From the NCBI GenBank assembly GCA_943788695.1, contig CALSRG010000003.1, forward strand, positions 24,001-88,000: a DNA stretch of 64,000 bases, read 5' to 3'. Positions 9,645-19,030 of this stretch are shown here, piece by piece. The notes beneath the pieces were generated by a model. The model did not search any database. It was not told the DNA's origin and worked only from the letters and a program-made list of their open reading frames with translations. Position numbers and translations under genes: made by a program. Within the stretch, counting starts at the first letter, position 1; every line of letters begins with the position of its first letter. Source of the stretch: an uncultured Flavobacteriaceae bacterium (GTDB lineage Bacteria > Bacteroidota > Bacteroidia > Flavobacteriales > Flavobacteriaceae).

Positions 9645-10100
9645 ATGCAGTCCAAGGCAGAATCTCCAAAAGCTTATATTGAACAATTACCTGAAGATCG
9701 CAAGTCTGCTATTTCTAAAGTAAGATCTGTTATTCTTGAAAATATGCCTAACGGATTTGAGGAGGTGATGAGCTATGGTATGATTGGTTTTGTTGTGCCG
9801 CATAGTATCTATCCTTCAGGTTATCATTGCACGCCAGATTTGCCTTTACCTTTTATGAGTTTGGCGTCGCAGAAAAATTTTATTGCACTATATCATATGG
9901 GCATGTATGCCGACAAGGCTACTTTAGAATGGTTTGTATCGGAATATCCAAATCACTGCAAACGAAAATTGGATATGGGAAAATCCTGTGTACGGTTCAA
10001 ATATTTGGACGATATTCCTTTTGATTTGATTGGTCAATTGGCTTCGAAAATGACCCCGCAACAGTGGATTGAACTATACGAATCCGCATTTAGAAAGTGA
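9645..10100 (+). CDS. DUF1801 (YdhG-like) family protein
   Basis: A 151-residue soluble protein. The N-terminal pattern AYIEQLPEDRKSAISKVRS and the following GFEEVMSYGMIGFVVP are the DUF1801 signature; FIALYHMGMYADK in the middle and KMTPQQWIELYE at the end complete the fold. Some family members are called iron chaperones by homology; I see no metal motif here and leave the function open. It lies 25 bases after the dehydrogenase and converges on the lipid acyltransferase gene with a 19-base gap. Confidence 0.85.
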   Translation: MQSKAESPKAYIEQLPEDRKSAISKVRSVILENMPNGFEEVMSYGMIGFVVPHSIYPSGYHCTPDLPLPFMSLASQKNFIALYHMGMYADKATLEWFVSEYPNHCKRKLDMGKSCVRFKYLDDIPFDLIGQLASKMTPQQWIELYESAFRK

Positions 10101-10119
10101 TAGTAGTTTACTATATTGA

Positions 10120-11961
10120 TTAATCATGAGATACAGAATGCTTCCGCTCTAATTCAGCTTGAAATTCTTCCATTACTGGCCGAACAGTGCTCTCAGGTAA
10201 ATCAGAAATTTTAATGTACATCAGGCCATCAACAGCATTGTTAAAGCGTGGGTCAACATTGAAAGCCAACAAACGCGCATTTTGTTTGATGTATTTTTTT
10301 AATAAAACAGGGAGTCTTAAATTTCCAGGTTCTACTTCATCAATAATTTTGTCAAATTTATTCAAATCGGCTTCTGTGGCATCAAAAATAAATTCTTTAT
10401 CGGCATCTTTGAGTTTCACTTTGAATTCTTTTTTGGGTCGGACAAATTGTGCCAAATAAGGATCGTAGTAGTGTGATCTCATAAATTCGATCATTAATGA
10501 TTTTGAAAAATTTGAAAATTGGTTGGAGATGCTAACACCTCCAATAAGAAACTGATGATCTGGATGCCTCAAAGTGGTATGAACAATACCTTTCCATAAC
10601 AAAAATAATGGCATTGGTTTTTGCTGATATGCCTTGATGATAAAGGCCCTACCCATCTCTATAGATTTTGATAATAAATCGTGGATTTCAGGCTCAAACC
10701 GGAATAAGCTGTGAAGATAAAACCCTTCAATCCCACGCTCCTGATAAATGTGCCGACCTAATCCCATGCGATATGCGCCAGCCAATAACTGATGCTCTTC
10801 ATCCCACAAAAACAAATGGTGATAATATTGATCAAATTCATCCAAATCAATAGCCTTGTTAGTCCCCTCGCCAATTGCACGAAACGTAATTTCTCTGAGT
10901 CTTCCGATTTCTCTTAAAATATTTGGAATCTGATCGGTTTGTGCCAGATACACTTCGTAGCTTTTGCTTTTCAACAAACGACTGTCGGTCATCCTCAATG
11001 CGTTAACCTCTTTAATCATTTCATCTTGATCTACTGCTCCCGCAATAGCTTTAGGGTTTTTATGAATAGGATTCCTAAGCGTTGATGATATTTGTGAAAT
11101 GATTTTTTCTTTATCATTAAAAGCTTTTGATAAAATATAAGTCTTACCTCTAACAAAATCTGTAAACTCCTCCAAACTGGCATGCTGCGCTTGATCAGAT
11201 ACCGAAATGGGTTTTCCTACGCGAACTTTAATAATTCGTCTTTTTTGAGTAAATAATTCCGAAGGTAATTTCGCAGTTCTGAGCGTACTGCTTATTCTAG
11301 AAAGCCAATAAAAAAGACGGCTATTTTTAGCGTGAAAATATATAGGTACTATAGGTACTCCGGCTTTTTTTGCAAGTTTCATTACGGCTATTTCCCAAGG
11401 TTTATCAACAATTAATTTCCCGTCTTTATAGGTTGACACTTCGCCTGCCGGAAAAATTCCAATAGGATGTCCGTCTTTTAAATGTTGCAAAGCACGTTTG
11501 AATCCAATAACGCTAGACTTATCGTCCTTTCTATCTTCGAAGGGATTTACAGGCATTATATATGATTCTAAAGGGGCGATGCGATGTAATAAAAAATTAG
11601 CAATAATTTTAAAATCACCCCTTTGCTCTATCATCAGTTTTAGCAATAAAATACCGTCAATTCCGCCAAGCGGATGATTAGAGATCGTAATATAAGCCCC
11701 GTCTTTTGGAAGTCTTTTCATGTCTTCCTCGGGAATTTCGAAATGTATATTGAATGACCTCAATATACCATTCATAAAATCTAATCCCTCGAGATGGCTA
11801 TTCTTTTTGTAAATGGAATTAATGGAAGAAATTTTTAAAACTCTCAATATGATCCACCCGAAAAAGGTGCCTATAAAACCGTATTTGTCGGCTTTGATTA
11901 CCCTTGCCACTTCTTTGGCAGTAACAATAGATTGTATTTTTAATTTAGGCTGTGGTGACAA
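10120..11961 (-). CDS. OlsF-like bifunctional acyltransferase (PlsC-type plus GNAT-type domains)
   Basis: A 613-residue two-domain protein. Residues about 70-285 are a lysophospholipid-acyltransferase domain with the NHxxxxD box NHPLGGID at 95-102 and the acceptor motif FPAGE at 170-174. Residues about 330-500 resemble the OlsB/Acetyltransf_5 domain that N-acylates amino acids (REIGRLREITFRAIGEGT, then LFLWDEEHQLLAGAYRMG). This domain order is that of OlsF, the fused ornithine-lipid synthase known in Flavobacterium and Serratia. The likely product is an ornithine or related aminolipid for the membrane; the amino-acid substrate is an inference. It overlaps aspartokinase by 17 bases and is last in a GNAT-aspartokinase-OlsF unit. 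Confidence 0.75.
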   Translation of the reverse strand: MSPQPKLKIQSIVTAKEVARVIKADKYGFIGTFFGWIILRVLKISSINSIYKKNSHLEGLDFMNGILRSFNIHFEIPEEDMKRLPKDGAYITISNHPLGGIDGILLLKLMIEQRGDFKIIANFLLHRIAPLESYIMPVNPFEDRKDDKSSVIGFKRALQHLKDGHPIGIFPAGEVSTYKDGKLIVDKPWEIAVMKLAKKAGVPIVPIYFHAKNSRLFYWLSRISSTLRTAKLPSELFTQKRRIIKVRVGKPISVSDQAQHASLEEFTDFVRGKTYILSKAFNDKEKIISQISSTLRNPIHKNPKAIAGAVDQDEMIKEVNALRMTDSRLLKSKSYEVYLAQTDQIPNILREIGRLREITFRAIGEGTNKAIDLDEFDQYYHHLFLWDEEHQLLAGAYRMGLGRHIYQERGIEGFYLHSLFRFEPEIHDLLSKSIEMGRAFIIKAYQQKPMPLFLLWKGIVHTTLRHPDHQFLIGGVSISNQFSNFSKSLMIEFMRSHYYDPYLAQFVRPKKEFKVKLKDADKEFIFDATEADLNKFDKIIDEVEPGNLRLPVLLKKYIKQNARLLAFNVDPRFNNAVDGLMYIKISDLPESTVRPVMEEFQAELERKHSVSHD

Positions 11962-13198
11962 ATTGTAGGCGTTTTTCAGTAAATTGTTTCATAAGTATAC
12001 CAGTTATACTCGAAATAAAGGGGGGGTGGTCTGTTTTCGGATTGGTGATCGTATAAAGTTTGACATTTTCCTGAATGGTCAATTTATAATTTGCTCTTAA
12101 ATCTTGTAGCAGCCTTTCTTTGTAATTAAATGGGTCGGAAAAACAAACTGACAAGCTAATTGCAGAATTTTGTGTAAGTCTGACCTTCATATGATAAGAA
12201 TCTAGTAATCCTGCTATTTTAATGAATTGTTTTTCCATGATATAGGAAAAATCTAAGGTGCTTAAAGTGATCAGTGTTTGATGTTCTAAAATCATATAAC
12301 AGCAAATATGATCTGCCATGTTTTTGTCTTTTAAAATCGCTGTTCCTGGTTCATTGGGATTTTGAAATGACTTAACAAATAATGGAATTTCTTTTTGATA
12401 AAGTGGTTGTAAGGTTTTAGGGTGAATCACAGTAGCGCCATAATAGGCCTGCTCTATAGCTTCATTATATGACATTTGAGGAATCAGTTGGGCTTTGTCA
12501 AACACCTTTGGATCAGCATTCAATATACCAGGGACATCTTTCCAAACTGTAACCGCAGATGCATTGATGCAATATCCAAAAATAGCAGCAGAATAGTCAC
12601 TGCCTTCTCTACCTAAGGTTGTGGTAAAATTGTTTGAGTCACTGCCAATAAAACCTTGAGTAATATATATTTTACCCAGATTGATGGCTCTGTTTATATT
12701 ATTTTGAGTCTCATTCAAATTAAGGCTTGCGCTTCTATAAACATCGTCAGTTTTGATTAACTCTCTGGCATCTAACCATTCGTTTTCAATGCCATGATCA
12801 TTTAAGAAATGACTGATAATTGAAGTTGATGCCAATTCTCCAACACCAACAATTTGATCGTAAACGAAATTATAATTATTTGATTTATTTGTATCGAGAA
12901 ACCTACTAGCCCCCTCAAAAAAGCTGCCAATGATATGATATATCGGATGTTTATCGTCTTCAAAAAGATCAATTAAAATGGTGCTGTGAAACTTTCGAAC
13001 ATCCTGAAGAAGGCTTTTAACCGATTTCCTATCAATAAAATAACAATTAACAACTGCTTCTAGAGCATTTGTTGTTTTGTCCATGGCAGAGACCACAACA
13101 ACATTTGGGCTTTTTGCCTGCAATTTTAGAACATTTAAAAAGTTCTTAACAGCTTCGGCATTTTTTACAGAGGCCCCACCAAACTTATATACTTCCAT
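11945..13198 (-). CDS. lysC: Aspartate kinase (monofunctional)
   Basis: Phosphorylates aspartate, the first step to lysine, threonine and methionine. The 417-residue length and the opening YKFGGASVKNAEAVK (KFGGAS at residues 5-10) are diagnostic, as are TTLGREGSDYSAA and WKDVPGILNADPK in the middle. The last ~120 residues form the ACT-type regulatory region, so feedback control by lysine or threonine is expected; no homoserine dehydrogenase domain is fused. It overlaps the GNAT gene upstream by 14 bases and the OlsF-like gene downstream by 17. The symbol is given by family, since paralogues elsewhere cannot be ruled out. Confidence 0.9.
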   Translation of the reverse strand: MEVYKFGGASVKNAEAVKNFLNVLKLQAKSPNVVVVSAMDKTTNALEAVVNCYFIDRKSVKSLLQDVRKFHSTILIDLFEDDKHPIYHIIGSFFEGASRFLDTNKSNNYNFVYDQIVGVGELASTSIISHFLNDHGIENEWLDARELIKTDDVYRSASLNLNETQNNINRAINLGKIYITQGFIGSDSNNFTTTLGREGSDYSAAIFGYCINASAVTVWKDVPGILNADPKVFDKAQLIPQMSYNEAIEQAYYGATVIHPKTLQPLYQKEIPLFVKSFQNPNEPGTAILKDKNMADHICCYMILEHQTLITLSTLDFSYIMEKQFIKIAGLLDSYHMKVRLTQNSAISLSVCFSDPFNYKERLLQDLRANYKLTIQENVKLYTITNPKTDHPPFISSITGILMKQFTEKRLQFVTTA

Positions 13199-13676
13199 CT
13201 TGAGTTTGTATAAATCGTTTCAATCCAGTTTCATCCATTTGCGTCAAATACCAGTCTTTCATAATTGTAGCACCAGTTTTTTTATAAAATGAAATGGCGT
13301 TCTTATTCCAGTCTAAAACGACCCATTCTACCCGACGCACCTTTTGGTTTGCGGCATATCTCATGACTCTAGTGTACAGTGCGCCGCCGATACCTTTTCC
13401 ACGATAGGCGGCTTTAACAATTAAATCTTCCAAATGGATGGTTCGGCCCACCCAAGTTGAAAACCTAAAATATATAAAAGCCATACCAACGACAACGCCT
13501 CCTTCTTCGGCGATAAAACACTTAAATTCGGGGTGTGACCCAAATCCAGCTTCCTCTAGTTCTGCTTCTGTAACAACAACTGATTCTGGTTCTTTTTCGA
13601 AAACGGCCAATTCTCGAATTAGATTTAGAATTTCTGGGACATCCGATTTTTTGGCTTCTCGTGTGCTAAATGGCAT
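13185..13676 (-). CDS. GNAT N-acetyltransferase, SSAT-like
   Basis: A 163-residue acetyl-CoA-dependent N-acetyltransferase. The acetyl-CoA loop is seen as AYRGKGIGGALY (Q/RxxGxG/A type), followed by the C-terminal DWNKNAISFYKKTGA motif. HLEDLIVKAAYRGKGIG and VLDWN closely resemble the spermidine/spermine acetyltransferase branch, so polyamines or small amines are plausible substrates; this is inference. The start at 13676 is supported by a TATATTTG box 17 bases upstream. It is first gene of the GNAT-aspartokinase-OlsF unit. Confidence 0.85.
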   Translation of the reverse strand: MPFSTREAKKSDVPEILNLIRELAVFEKEPESVVVTEAELEEAGFGSHPEFKCFIAEEGGVVVGMAFIYFRFSTWVGRTIHLEDLIVKAAYRGKGIGGALYTRVMRYAANQKVRRVEWVVLDWNKNAISFYKKTGATIMKDWYLTQMDETGLKRFIQTQDGSI

Positions 13677-13692
13677 GATGATAAAATCTTCT

Positions 13693-13700
13693 CAAATATA
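13693..13700 (-). promoter_or_regulatory. -7 box (TATATTTG) for the GNAT-aspartokinase-OlsF unit
   Basis: Exact TAnnTTTG on the minus strand; the expected transcript start is near 13689, leaving a leader of about 13 bases. Confidence 0.55.
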
Positions 13701-13757
13701 GTTCAAAGTTCAGTACGATTTAACCTCAATTCATACTAGTAGTAAGGTAATTTTTTT

Positions 13758-13765
13758 GATATTTG
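13758..13765 (+). promoter_or_regulatory. Probable -7 box (GATATTTG) for fbp
   Basis: One mismatch to TAnnTTTG, 18 bases before ATG 13784. It covers the alternative upstream TTG start at 13763, which argues for the ATG. Confidence 0.4.
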
Positions 13766-13783
13766 TATGAAATCCCTTTTCAC

Positions 13784-14791
13784 ATGTCCAAAATTAATCA
13801 AACCTTAGGTGAATTTATCATTGACCATCAATCGTCTTTTAAATATTCTTCGGGTGAATTATCCAGATTAATTAACTCCATTCGATTAGCAGCTAAGGTT
13901 GTGAATTACGAGGTCAATAAGGCTGGATTAGTTGATATTTTAGGGGATTTTGGAGATACCAATATTCAGGGCGAAGCACAACAGAAATTAGATGTTTATG
14001 CTCATGATAAATTTGTTCAAACGCTGACAAAAAGAAATATTGTTTGTGGAATTGCCAGTGAAGAAGAAGACGACTTTATCAGTATCAATAGTCTAGATGC
14101 CAACAATCAAAACAAATATGTTGTGCTCATTGATCCATTAGACGGCTCTTCCAATATTGATGTCAATGTATCGGTTGGGACTATTTTTTCCGTATACCGT
14201 CGGGTTACCCCAATTGGATCACCAGTACTGCTCGAGGATTTTTTACAAAAGGGCAGTCAGCAAGTTGCTGCAGGTTATGTGATTTATGGAACATCAACCA
14301 TGTTGGTTTATACTACTGGTTATGGTGTTAATGGATTCACCTTGAATCCGGCCATAGGTACTTTTTATTTGTCTCATCCAAACATGCAGTTTCCAGATTT
14401 AGGCAATATTTATTCCATCAACGAAGGGAATTATGTTCATTTCCCAAAAGGTGTCAAAGCGTATTTAAAATACTGCCAAATGGAAGAGGGAGATAGGCCT
14501 TACACCTCCCGTTATATTGGTTCTTTGGTTTCTGATTGTCACAGAAATATGATTAAAGGAGGAATTTATTTGTATCCTGAAACGATGCAAAATCCAGCTG
14601 GCAAATTGCGGCTGCTCTATGAGTGCAATCCAATGGCTTTTATTACTGAACAAGCTGGAGGTAAGGCTAGCAATGGTTTTAAGAGGATCATGGAGGTTGA
14701 ACCACAAACGCTACATCAGCGTGTACCGTTTTATTGTGGCAATAAAAAAATGGTAAGTACCCTTGAATCTTTTATGAAAGAAAACCCTTAA
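13784..14791 (+). CDS. fbp: Class I fructose-1,6-bisphosphatase
   Basis: Hydrolyses fructose-1,6-bisphosphate to fructose-6-phosphate in gluconeogenesis. From ATG 13784 it has 335 residues, the usual size. The metal/phosphate motif DPLDGSSN lies at residues 117-124, and [20 protein letters not shown] and the final QAGGKASNG segments are class I features. The start at 13784 is chosen because the -7-like box lies immediately upstream; the longer frame from TTG 13763 would begin inside it. The stop is shared with terB as a TTAA tetranucleotide (14788-14791), with no terminator between the convergent genes. Confidence 0.96.
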   Translation: MSKINQTLGEFIIDHQSSFKYSSGELSRLINSIRLAAKVVNYEVNKAGLVDILGDFGDTNIQGEAQQKLDVYAHDKFVQTLTKRNIVCGIASEEEDDFISINSLDANNQNKYVVLIDPLDGSSNIDVNVSVGTIFSVYRRVTPIGSPVLLEDFLQKGSQQVAAGYVIYGTSTMLVYTTGYGVNGFTLNPAIGTFYLSHPNMQFPDLGNIYSINEGNYVHFPKGVKAYLKYCQMEEGDRPYTSRYIGSLVSDCHRNMIKGGIYLYPETMQNPAGKLRLLYECNPMAFITEQAGGKASNGFKRIMEVEPQTLHQRVPFYCGNKKMVSTLESFMKENP

Positions 14792-15210
14792 GCAATCATA
14801 GCAGCAGCAAACTCCTCGGCATCTTCAGCTTCTTTTGCGCAATGCAGTGCTTTTGTTACGATACTGTCGATATTGTTTGAATCGAAGCCTAGTCCAACAG
14901 CAATTTTTGTCATAAGCATTACTTCATACTTTTCCTGAATCTGGTCGGCGTTAACCATTCTTGCCAAATCATATAAGCGCTCATAACGATGCTCAATGGA
15001 TATGGGAGGGTTGATTGGATGACTGTTATAGTCTTTGAGAATCGCAGCGTATTCATCAGATTCAATATTTAAACGTTGGGCTAAACGGTCGAGAAATGCC
15101 TTTTCTTGGTCCGTAATAACCCCGTCACCCATGGCTATTCGAACGATAGCCGCAAAGTGATCTTGGTTTCTTTTTTGAAAGCCTGAATCAAATAAATCGG
15201 AAATGGACAT
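14788..15210 (-). CDS. TerB-like (tellurite-resistance fold) protein
   Basis: A 140-residue all-helical soluble protein. [20 protein letters not shown] followed by [10 protein letters not shown] is the TerB/DjlA-N pattern, with acidic residues (D, E) placed for metal contact. Family members occur in many bacteria without tellurite genes; none of the ter operon is present here, so resistance should not be assumed. Its promoter box lies at 15230-15237, back to back with the mfd promoter. Confidence 0.8.
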   Translation of the reverse strand: MSISDLFDSGFQKRNQDHFAAIVRIAMGDGVITDQEKAFLDRLAQRLNIESDEYAAILKDYNSHPINPPISIEHRYERLYDLARMVNADQIQEKYEVMLMTKIAVGLGFDSNNIDSIVTKALHCAKEAEDAEEFAAAMIA

Positions 15211-15229
15211 AGTTTGTTTTTATGATCTT

Positions 15230-15237
15230 CAAATATA
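15230..15237 (-). promoter_or_regulatory. -7 box (TATATTTG) for terB
   Basis: Exact TAnnTTTG on the minus strand, 19 bases before the terB ATG at 15210. Confidence 0.55.
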
Positions 15238-15291
15238 CGTTAATCGTCGTTTTTGATATTGAAAAAATTAAAAAAATTGGAACCATCCGAC

Positions 15292-15299
15292 TATATTTG
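15292..15299 (+). promoter_or_regulatory. -7 box (TATATTTG) for mfd
   Basis: Exact TAnnTTTG; the expected transcript start is near 15303. It lies inside the longest open frame (from 15222) and so places the true mfd start downstream. Confidence 0.55.
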
Positions 15300-15314
15300 C
15301 CCAAAAGTAACGCC

Positions 15315-18300
15315 TTGGGGAAATCCCAAATATTTGATGTATTTGAACGGTCTTTGCCTTTGCAAAAACTGAAATCTTCTGTGACCCAAAATGAATCTCC
15401 TATTCAGGTTGTTGGCTTAGTTGGTTCAGCTGCATCAGTTGCTGTGTCTCAGTTGTTTGAATCGTCTGAAAATTCATTGTTATTTATTTTAAACGATAAA
15501 GAGCAATCTGCCTACCATTTAAATGATTTGGAGCAACTTCTTCCTGATCGAAAAGTATTGTTTTTTCCGTCTAGCCATCGTCGGCCTTATACCCTCGAAC
15601 AAACTGAAAACGCAAATGTGCTGATGCGTGCAGAGGTGCTCAATACAATTGCAAATTCTAAAGAAGCTGTTTTGGTTGTCGCTTATCCAGATGCTCTATT
15701 TGAAAAAGTCATTACCAAAAAAAAACTCATTCAACATGTGTTACCCATTTCTGTAGGTGAGAAAATCACTATTGATGACTTGAATCAAACCTTGTTTGAT
15801 ATGCATTTTGAACGGGTTGATTTTGTTACAGAACCTGGACAGTTTTCGGTTAGAGGTGGTCTGGTCGATGTTTTTTCTTTTTCTCATGACGTGCCTCATA
15901 GAATAGAATTTTTTGGGAATGAAATAGAGTCTATTCGCAGCTTTGATCTTGAAACACAACTCTCAATTGAAACGTCTAAGTCGATTCAAATTTTACCAAA
16001 CGTTGAATTGAAAAATCTAGAGATCGAAAGAGAATCTTTAATCACCTTTTTAGGTGAAAAAACGTTAGTGGTTGCTGACCGACTGCAATTAATTTGTGAT
16101 CGACTTGATGGTTTGTTTGAAAAAGCGAACATTAATTTCAGTAATACAAATACCGACATCAAATATTCAAAACCAGAGCAGTTGTTTTGCGACAGTTCGT
16201 CTTTTATCAAGGATTTAAAAATCCAAAAATTGGTCGGTCTGAGCGCTATTCCCGAACAATATTTTAAGTCTCAAGAAAACCTCACTTTTAATATAAGACC
16301 CCAACCGACATTTAACAAACACTTTGATTTGTTATTCGAAAATTTAAATGAGCTAACAGAATTGGGCTATACCAATTACATTTGCTGTAATTCTAAACAA
16401 CAGGCCAAGCGATTTTCTGATATTATGGAAAGTGCAAAAACGTCTGCAAATTTTAAAATCCTAGAGTTGCCTCTTCACGAAGGTTTTATTGACGATGATC
16501 TAAAATTGGTTTGCTATACAGATCATCAGATTTTTGAAAGGTTTCAAAAATTTACCCTAAAACACAACTTTGACAAACAGCAGGCTATTAGCATAAAGGA
16601 ATTGAATGCACTACGTATTGGCGACTTTGTAACACATATTGACCATGGGGTTGGTCGATTTGCAGGTCTTCAAAAAATTGAGGTAGAAGGTAAATTTCAA
16701 GAAGCCATTAAATTGATTTATGCAGAGCGTGATATATTATATTTGAGTATACATGCACTACACAAGATTTCGAAATTTAATGGCAAAGAGGGAACGGCAC
16801 CAAAACTATATAAACTTGGTAGTAAAGCGTGGACAGCTCTAAAGCAAAAAACCAAATCTAGGGTTAAGGAAATTGCCTTTAATTTGATTCAATTGTATGC
16901 CGAACGTCGCTCAAAACGTGGATTTCAATTTGCTCCAGACACCTATTTGCAGCATGAGTTAGAAGCATCTTTTATTTATGAAGATACACCGGATCAAATG
17001 ACTGCAACTGCTGATGTGAAAGCTGATATGGAAAGCGATCGTCCGATGGATCGACTGGTGTGTGGGGATGTTGGATTTGGAAAGACAGAGGTTGCCATTC
17101 GGGCAGCATTTAAAGCAGTGGATAATGGCAAACAAGTAGCAGTTTTAGTGCCAACAACCATTTTGGCATTTCAACATCAAAAGACTTTTGTCGACCGTTT
17201 TTCTGAACTACCCGTTACCGTGGACTATTTAAATAGATTTCGTTCAGTAGCAGACCGAAAAGACATACTTAAGCGTCTGGAGAACGGTCAAATTGATATT
17301 ATAATTGGAACACACCAATTGATTAACCCAGCCATTAAATTTAAGGATCTTGGTCTATTAATTGTAGATGAGGAACAAAAATTTGGTGTAGCTGCAAAAG
17401 ACAAACTTAAAACTCTGAAGGCTGATGTAGATGTATTAACTCTAACAGCAACACCAATTCCTCGAACCCTTCAGTTTTCACTTATGGCTGCGAGAGATTT
17501 ATCTATTATTAATACACCTCCACCGAACAGATATCCAATCGACAGTCAAGTTATTCGATTTAGTGAAACCTTGATTCGAGACGCTATAAGCTATGAAATT
17601 GAGCGTGGTGGACAAGTTTTTTTTGTTCACAATAGAATTCAGAATATAAAGGAAGTGGCTGGTATGATTCAAAGGTTGGTGCCAGACGCTAAAGTGGGTG
17701 TTGGACATGGTCAATTGGATGGCAAAAAATTGGAGGCCTTGATGATTGATTTTATGACTGGGCAATTTGACGTTTTGGTAAGTACTACGATTATTGAAAG
17801 CGGTTTAGACGTGCCAAATGCCAATACCATGATCATTAATAATGCGAACAATTTTGGATTAAGTGATTTGCACCAAATGCGAGGCAGGGTAGGACGAAGT
17901 AACAAAAAAGCATTCTGCTATTTTATTACACCAGAGTACAGCGAGATGACTGATGATGCACGAAAACGAATTCAAGCCCTCGAGCAAAATTCTGGATTGG
18001 GTAGCGGTTTCAATATTGCCATGAAAGATCTTGAAATTCGAGGAGCAGGAGATTTGCTTGGCGGCGAACAAAGTGGGTTTATTAATGAAATAGGATTCGA
18101 AACCTATCAAAAAATTCTTAATGAAGCCATCGAAGAACTCAAACAAAAGGAATTTTCAGAGCTTTATGATTCTGAGCCCAAGAAAGGATCATTTGTAAAA
18201 GATGTGGCCATTGATACTGACTTTGATTTACGGTTGCCTGATGATTATGTAAATGTGGTTGCTGAACGTTTGGAGTTGTATACACAATTGAGTGAAATTA

Positions 18301-18668
18301 AAAATCAAGAGGCATTGACTTTATTTGAAACCTCATTAAAGGATCGGTTTGGACCGATGCCTCAACCATGTAAAGATTTAATGGTGAGTGTGCAATTGAA
18401 ATGGTTGGCGGCACACTATGGCATGGAACGTTTAGTGATGAAAAACAACAAATTTTTAGCCTATTTTATTGGGGACCAGAATAGTGATTTTTATCAGGGT
18501 ACTGCATTTAATGCCGTTTTAAAATTTGCTCAAAAAAACCCTCAACTCTGCAAAATAAAGGAAAAACAGACCAAAATAGGTCTTCGTCTTTTAATGGTCT
18601 GTGAACCGTTACAATCCGTAGAAGAGGTTTTTAATCTGCTAAGTTGTATTGAAATAGATGTAGTTTAA
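15315..18668 (+). CDS. mfd: Transcription-repair coupling factor Mfd
   Basis: Removes RNA polymerase stalled at DNA lesions and recruits UvrABC. From TTG 15315 it has 1117 residues, normal for flavobacterial Mfd. The order is a UvrB-like N-terminal region (RPYTLEQTENANVLMRAE), the RNA-polymerase-interacting CarD-like domain (LRIGDFVTHIDHGVGRFAGL), a RecG-like helicase core with Walker A GDVGFGKTEVA and DEEQ box, then MRGRVGRSNKKAFCYF and the C-terminal TRCF domain. The frame is open back to 15222, but the -7 box at 15292 and family alignment (the conserved part begins near SQIFDVF) favour the TTG at 15315; no suitable ATG exists. Its stop overlaps yraN in a TTAA. Confidence 0.94.
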   Translation: MGKSQIFDVFERSLPLQKLKSSVTQNESPIQVVGLVGSAASVAVSQLFESSENSLLFILNDKEQSAYHLNDLEQLLPDRKVLFFPSSHRRPYTLEQTENANVLMRAEVLNTIANSKEAVLVVAYPDALFEKVITKKKLIQHVLPISVGEKITIDDLNQTLFDMHFERVDFVTEPGQFSVRGGLVDVFSFSHDVPHRIEFFGNEIESIRSFDLETQLSIETSKSIQILPNVELKNLEIERESLITFLGEKTLVVADRLQLICDRLDGLFEKANINFSNTNTDIKYSKPEQLFCDSSSFIKDLKIQKLVGLSAIPEQYFKSQENLTFNIRPQPTFNKHFDLLFENLNELTELGYTNYICCNSKQQAKRFSDIMESAKTSANFKILELPLHEGFIDDDLKLVCYTDHQIFERFQKFTLKHNFDKQQAISIKELNALRIGDFVTHIDHGVGRFAGLQKIEVEGKFQEAIKLIYAERDILYLSIHALHKISKFNGKEGTAPKLYKLGSKAWTALKQKTKSRVKEIAFNLIQLYAERRSKRGFQFAPDTYLQHELEASFIYEDTPDQMTATADVKADMESDRPMDRLVCGDVGFGKTEVAIRAAFKAVDNGKQVAVLVPTTILAFQHQKTFVDRFSELPVTVDYLNRFRSVADRKDILKRLENGQIDIIIGTHQLINPAIKFKDLGLLIVDEEQKFGVAAKDKLKTLKADVDVLTLTATPIPRTLQFSLMAARDLSIINTPPPNRYPIDSQVIRFSETLIRDAISYEIERGGQVFFVHNRIQNIKEVAGMIQRLVPDAKVGVGHGQLDGKKLEALMIDFMTGQFDVLVSTTIIESGLDVPNANTMIINNANNFGLSDLHQMRGRVGRSNKKAFCYFITPEYSEMTDDARKRIQALEQNSGLGSGFNIAMKDLEIRGAGDLLGGEQSGFINEIGFETYQKILNEAIEELKQKEFSELYDSEPKKGSFVKDVAIDTDFDLRLPDDYVNVVAERLELYTQLSEIKNQEALTLFETSLKDRFGPMPQPCKDLMVSVQLKWLAAHYGMERLVMKNNKFLAYFIGDQNSDFYQGTAFNAVLKFAQKNPQLCKIKEKQTKIGLRLLMVCEPLQSVEEVFNLLSCIEIDVV

Positions 18669-19024
18669 AAATGATAAAACGCATCTTTAATGTGTTCGAT
18701 TTCATTTGACTTTTCTGATTGTACTATAGCAATGATATCGAAGCGCACTTCAACTGGAGTTGTAAAATTTTGAACAAAATGATCAAGCGCTAATACCAAA
18801 TTATTGATTTGTTTGGGTTTGACAAATTCTTGAGGGTTGCCAAAATCTCTTGAAGATCTGGTTTTGACTTCCACCTCAATGATTATGTCTTTAGTTCGAG
18901 CAATTAAATCGATTTCTGATTTGAGATATCTATAATTTCTAGCCAAAATGATATAACCCTCCTTTTCAAGATACGCTGCTGCAAGGTTCTCTCCGTTTCT
19001 TCCAAGTTCATGTCGTACCTCCAT
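18665..19024 (-). CDS. YraN family (UPF0102) nuclease-fold protein
   Basis: A 119-residue member of the YraN family, which has a PD-(D/E)xK endonuclease-like fold of unproven function. The signature is intact: LGRNGENLAAAYLEKEGY, then SEIDLIARTKDIIIEVEVKT with the D, E and K that would form the metal site. It starts 6 bases after the LD-carboxypeptidase stop, so the two share a transcript. It ends in a 4-base tail-to-tail overlap with mfd. Confidence 0.88.
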   Translation of the reverse strand: MEVRHELGRNGENLAAAYLEKEGYIILARNYRYLKSEIDLIARTKDIIIEVEVKTRSSRDFGNPQEFVKPKQINNLVLALDHFVQNFTTPVEVRFDIIAIVQSEKSNEIEHIKDAFYHF

Positions 19025-19030
19025 GAGTTT

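Noticed and set aside
14788..15210. Tellurite-resistance system
   Set aside because: Only a lone TerB-fold protein is present; no terC, terD, terE or terA-like neighbours are seen.
15222..15314. N-terminal extension of Mfd from 15222
   Set aside because: The extra residues do not resemble Mfd and the mfd -7 box lies inside this stretch.
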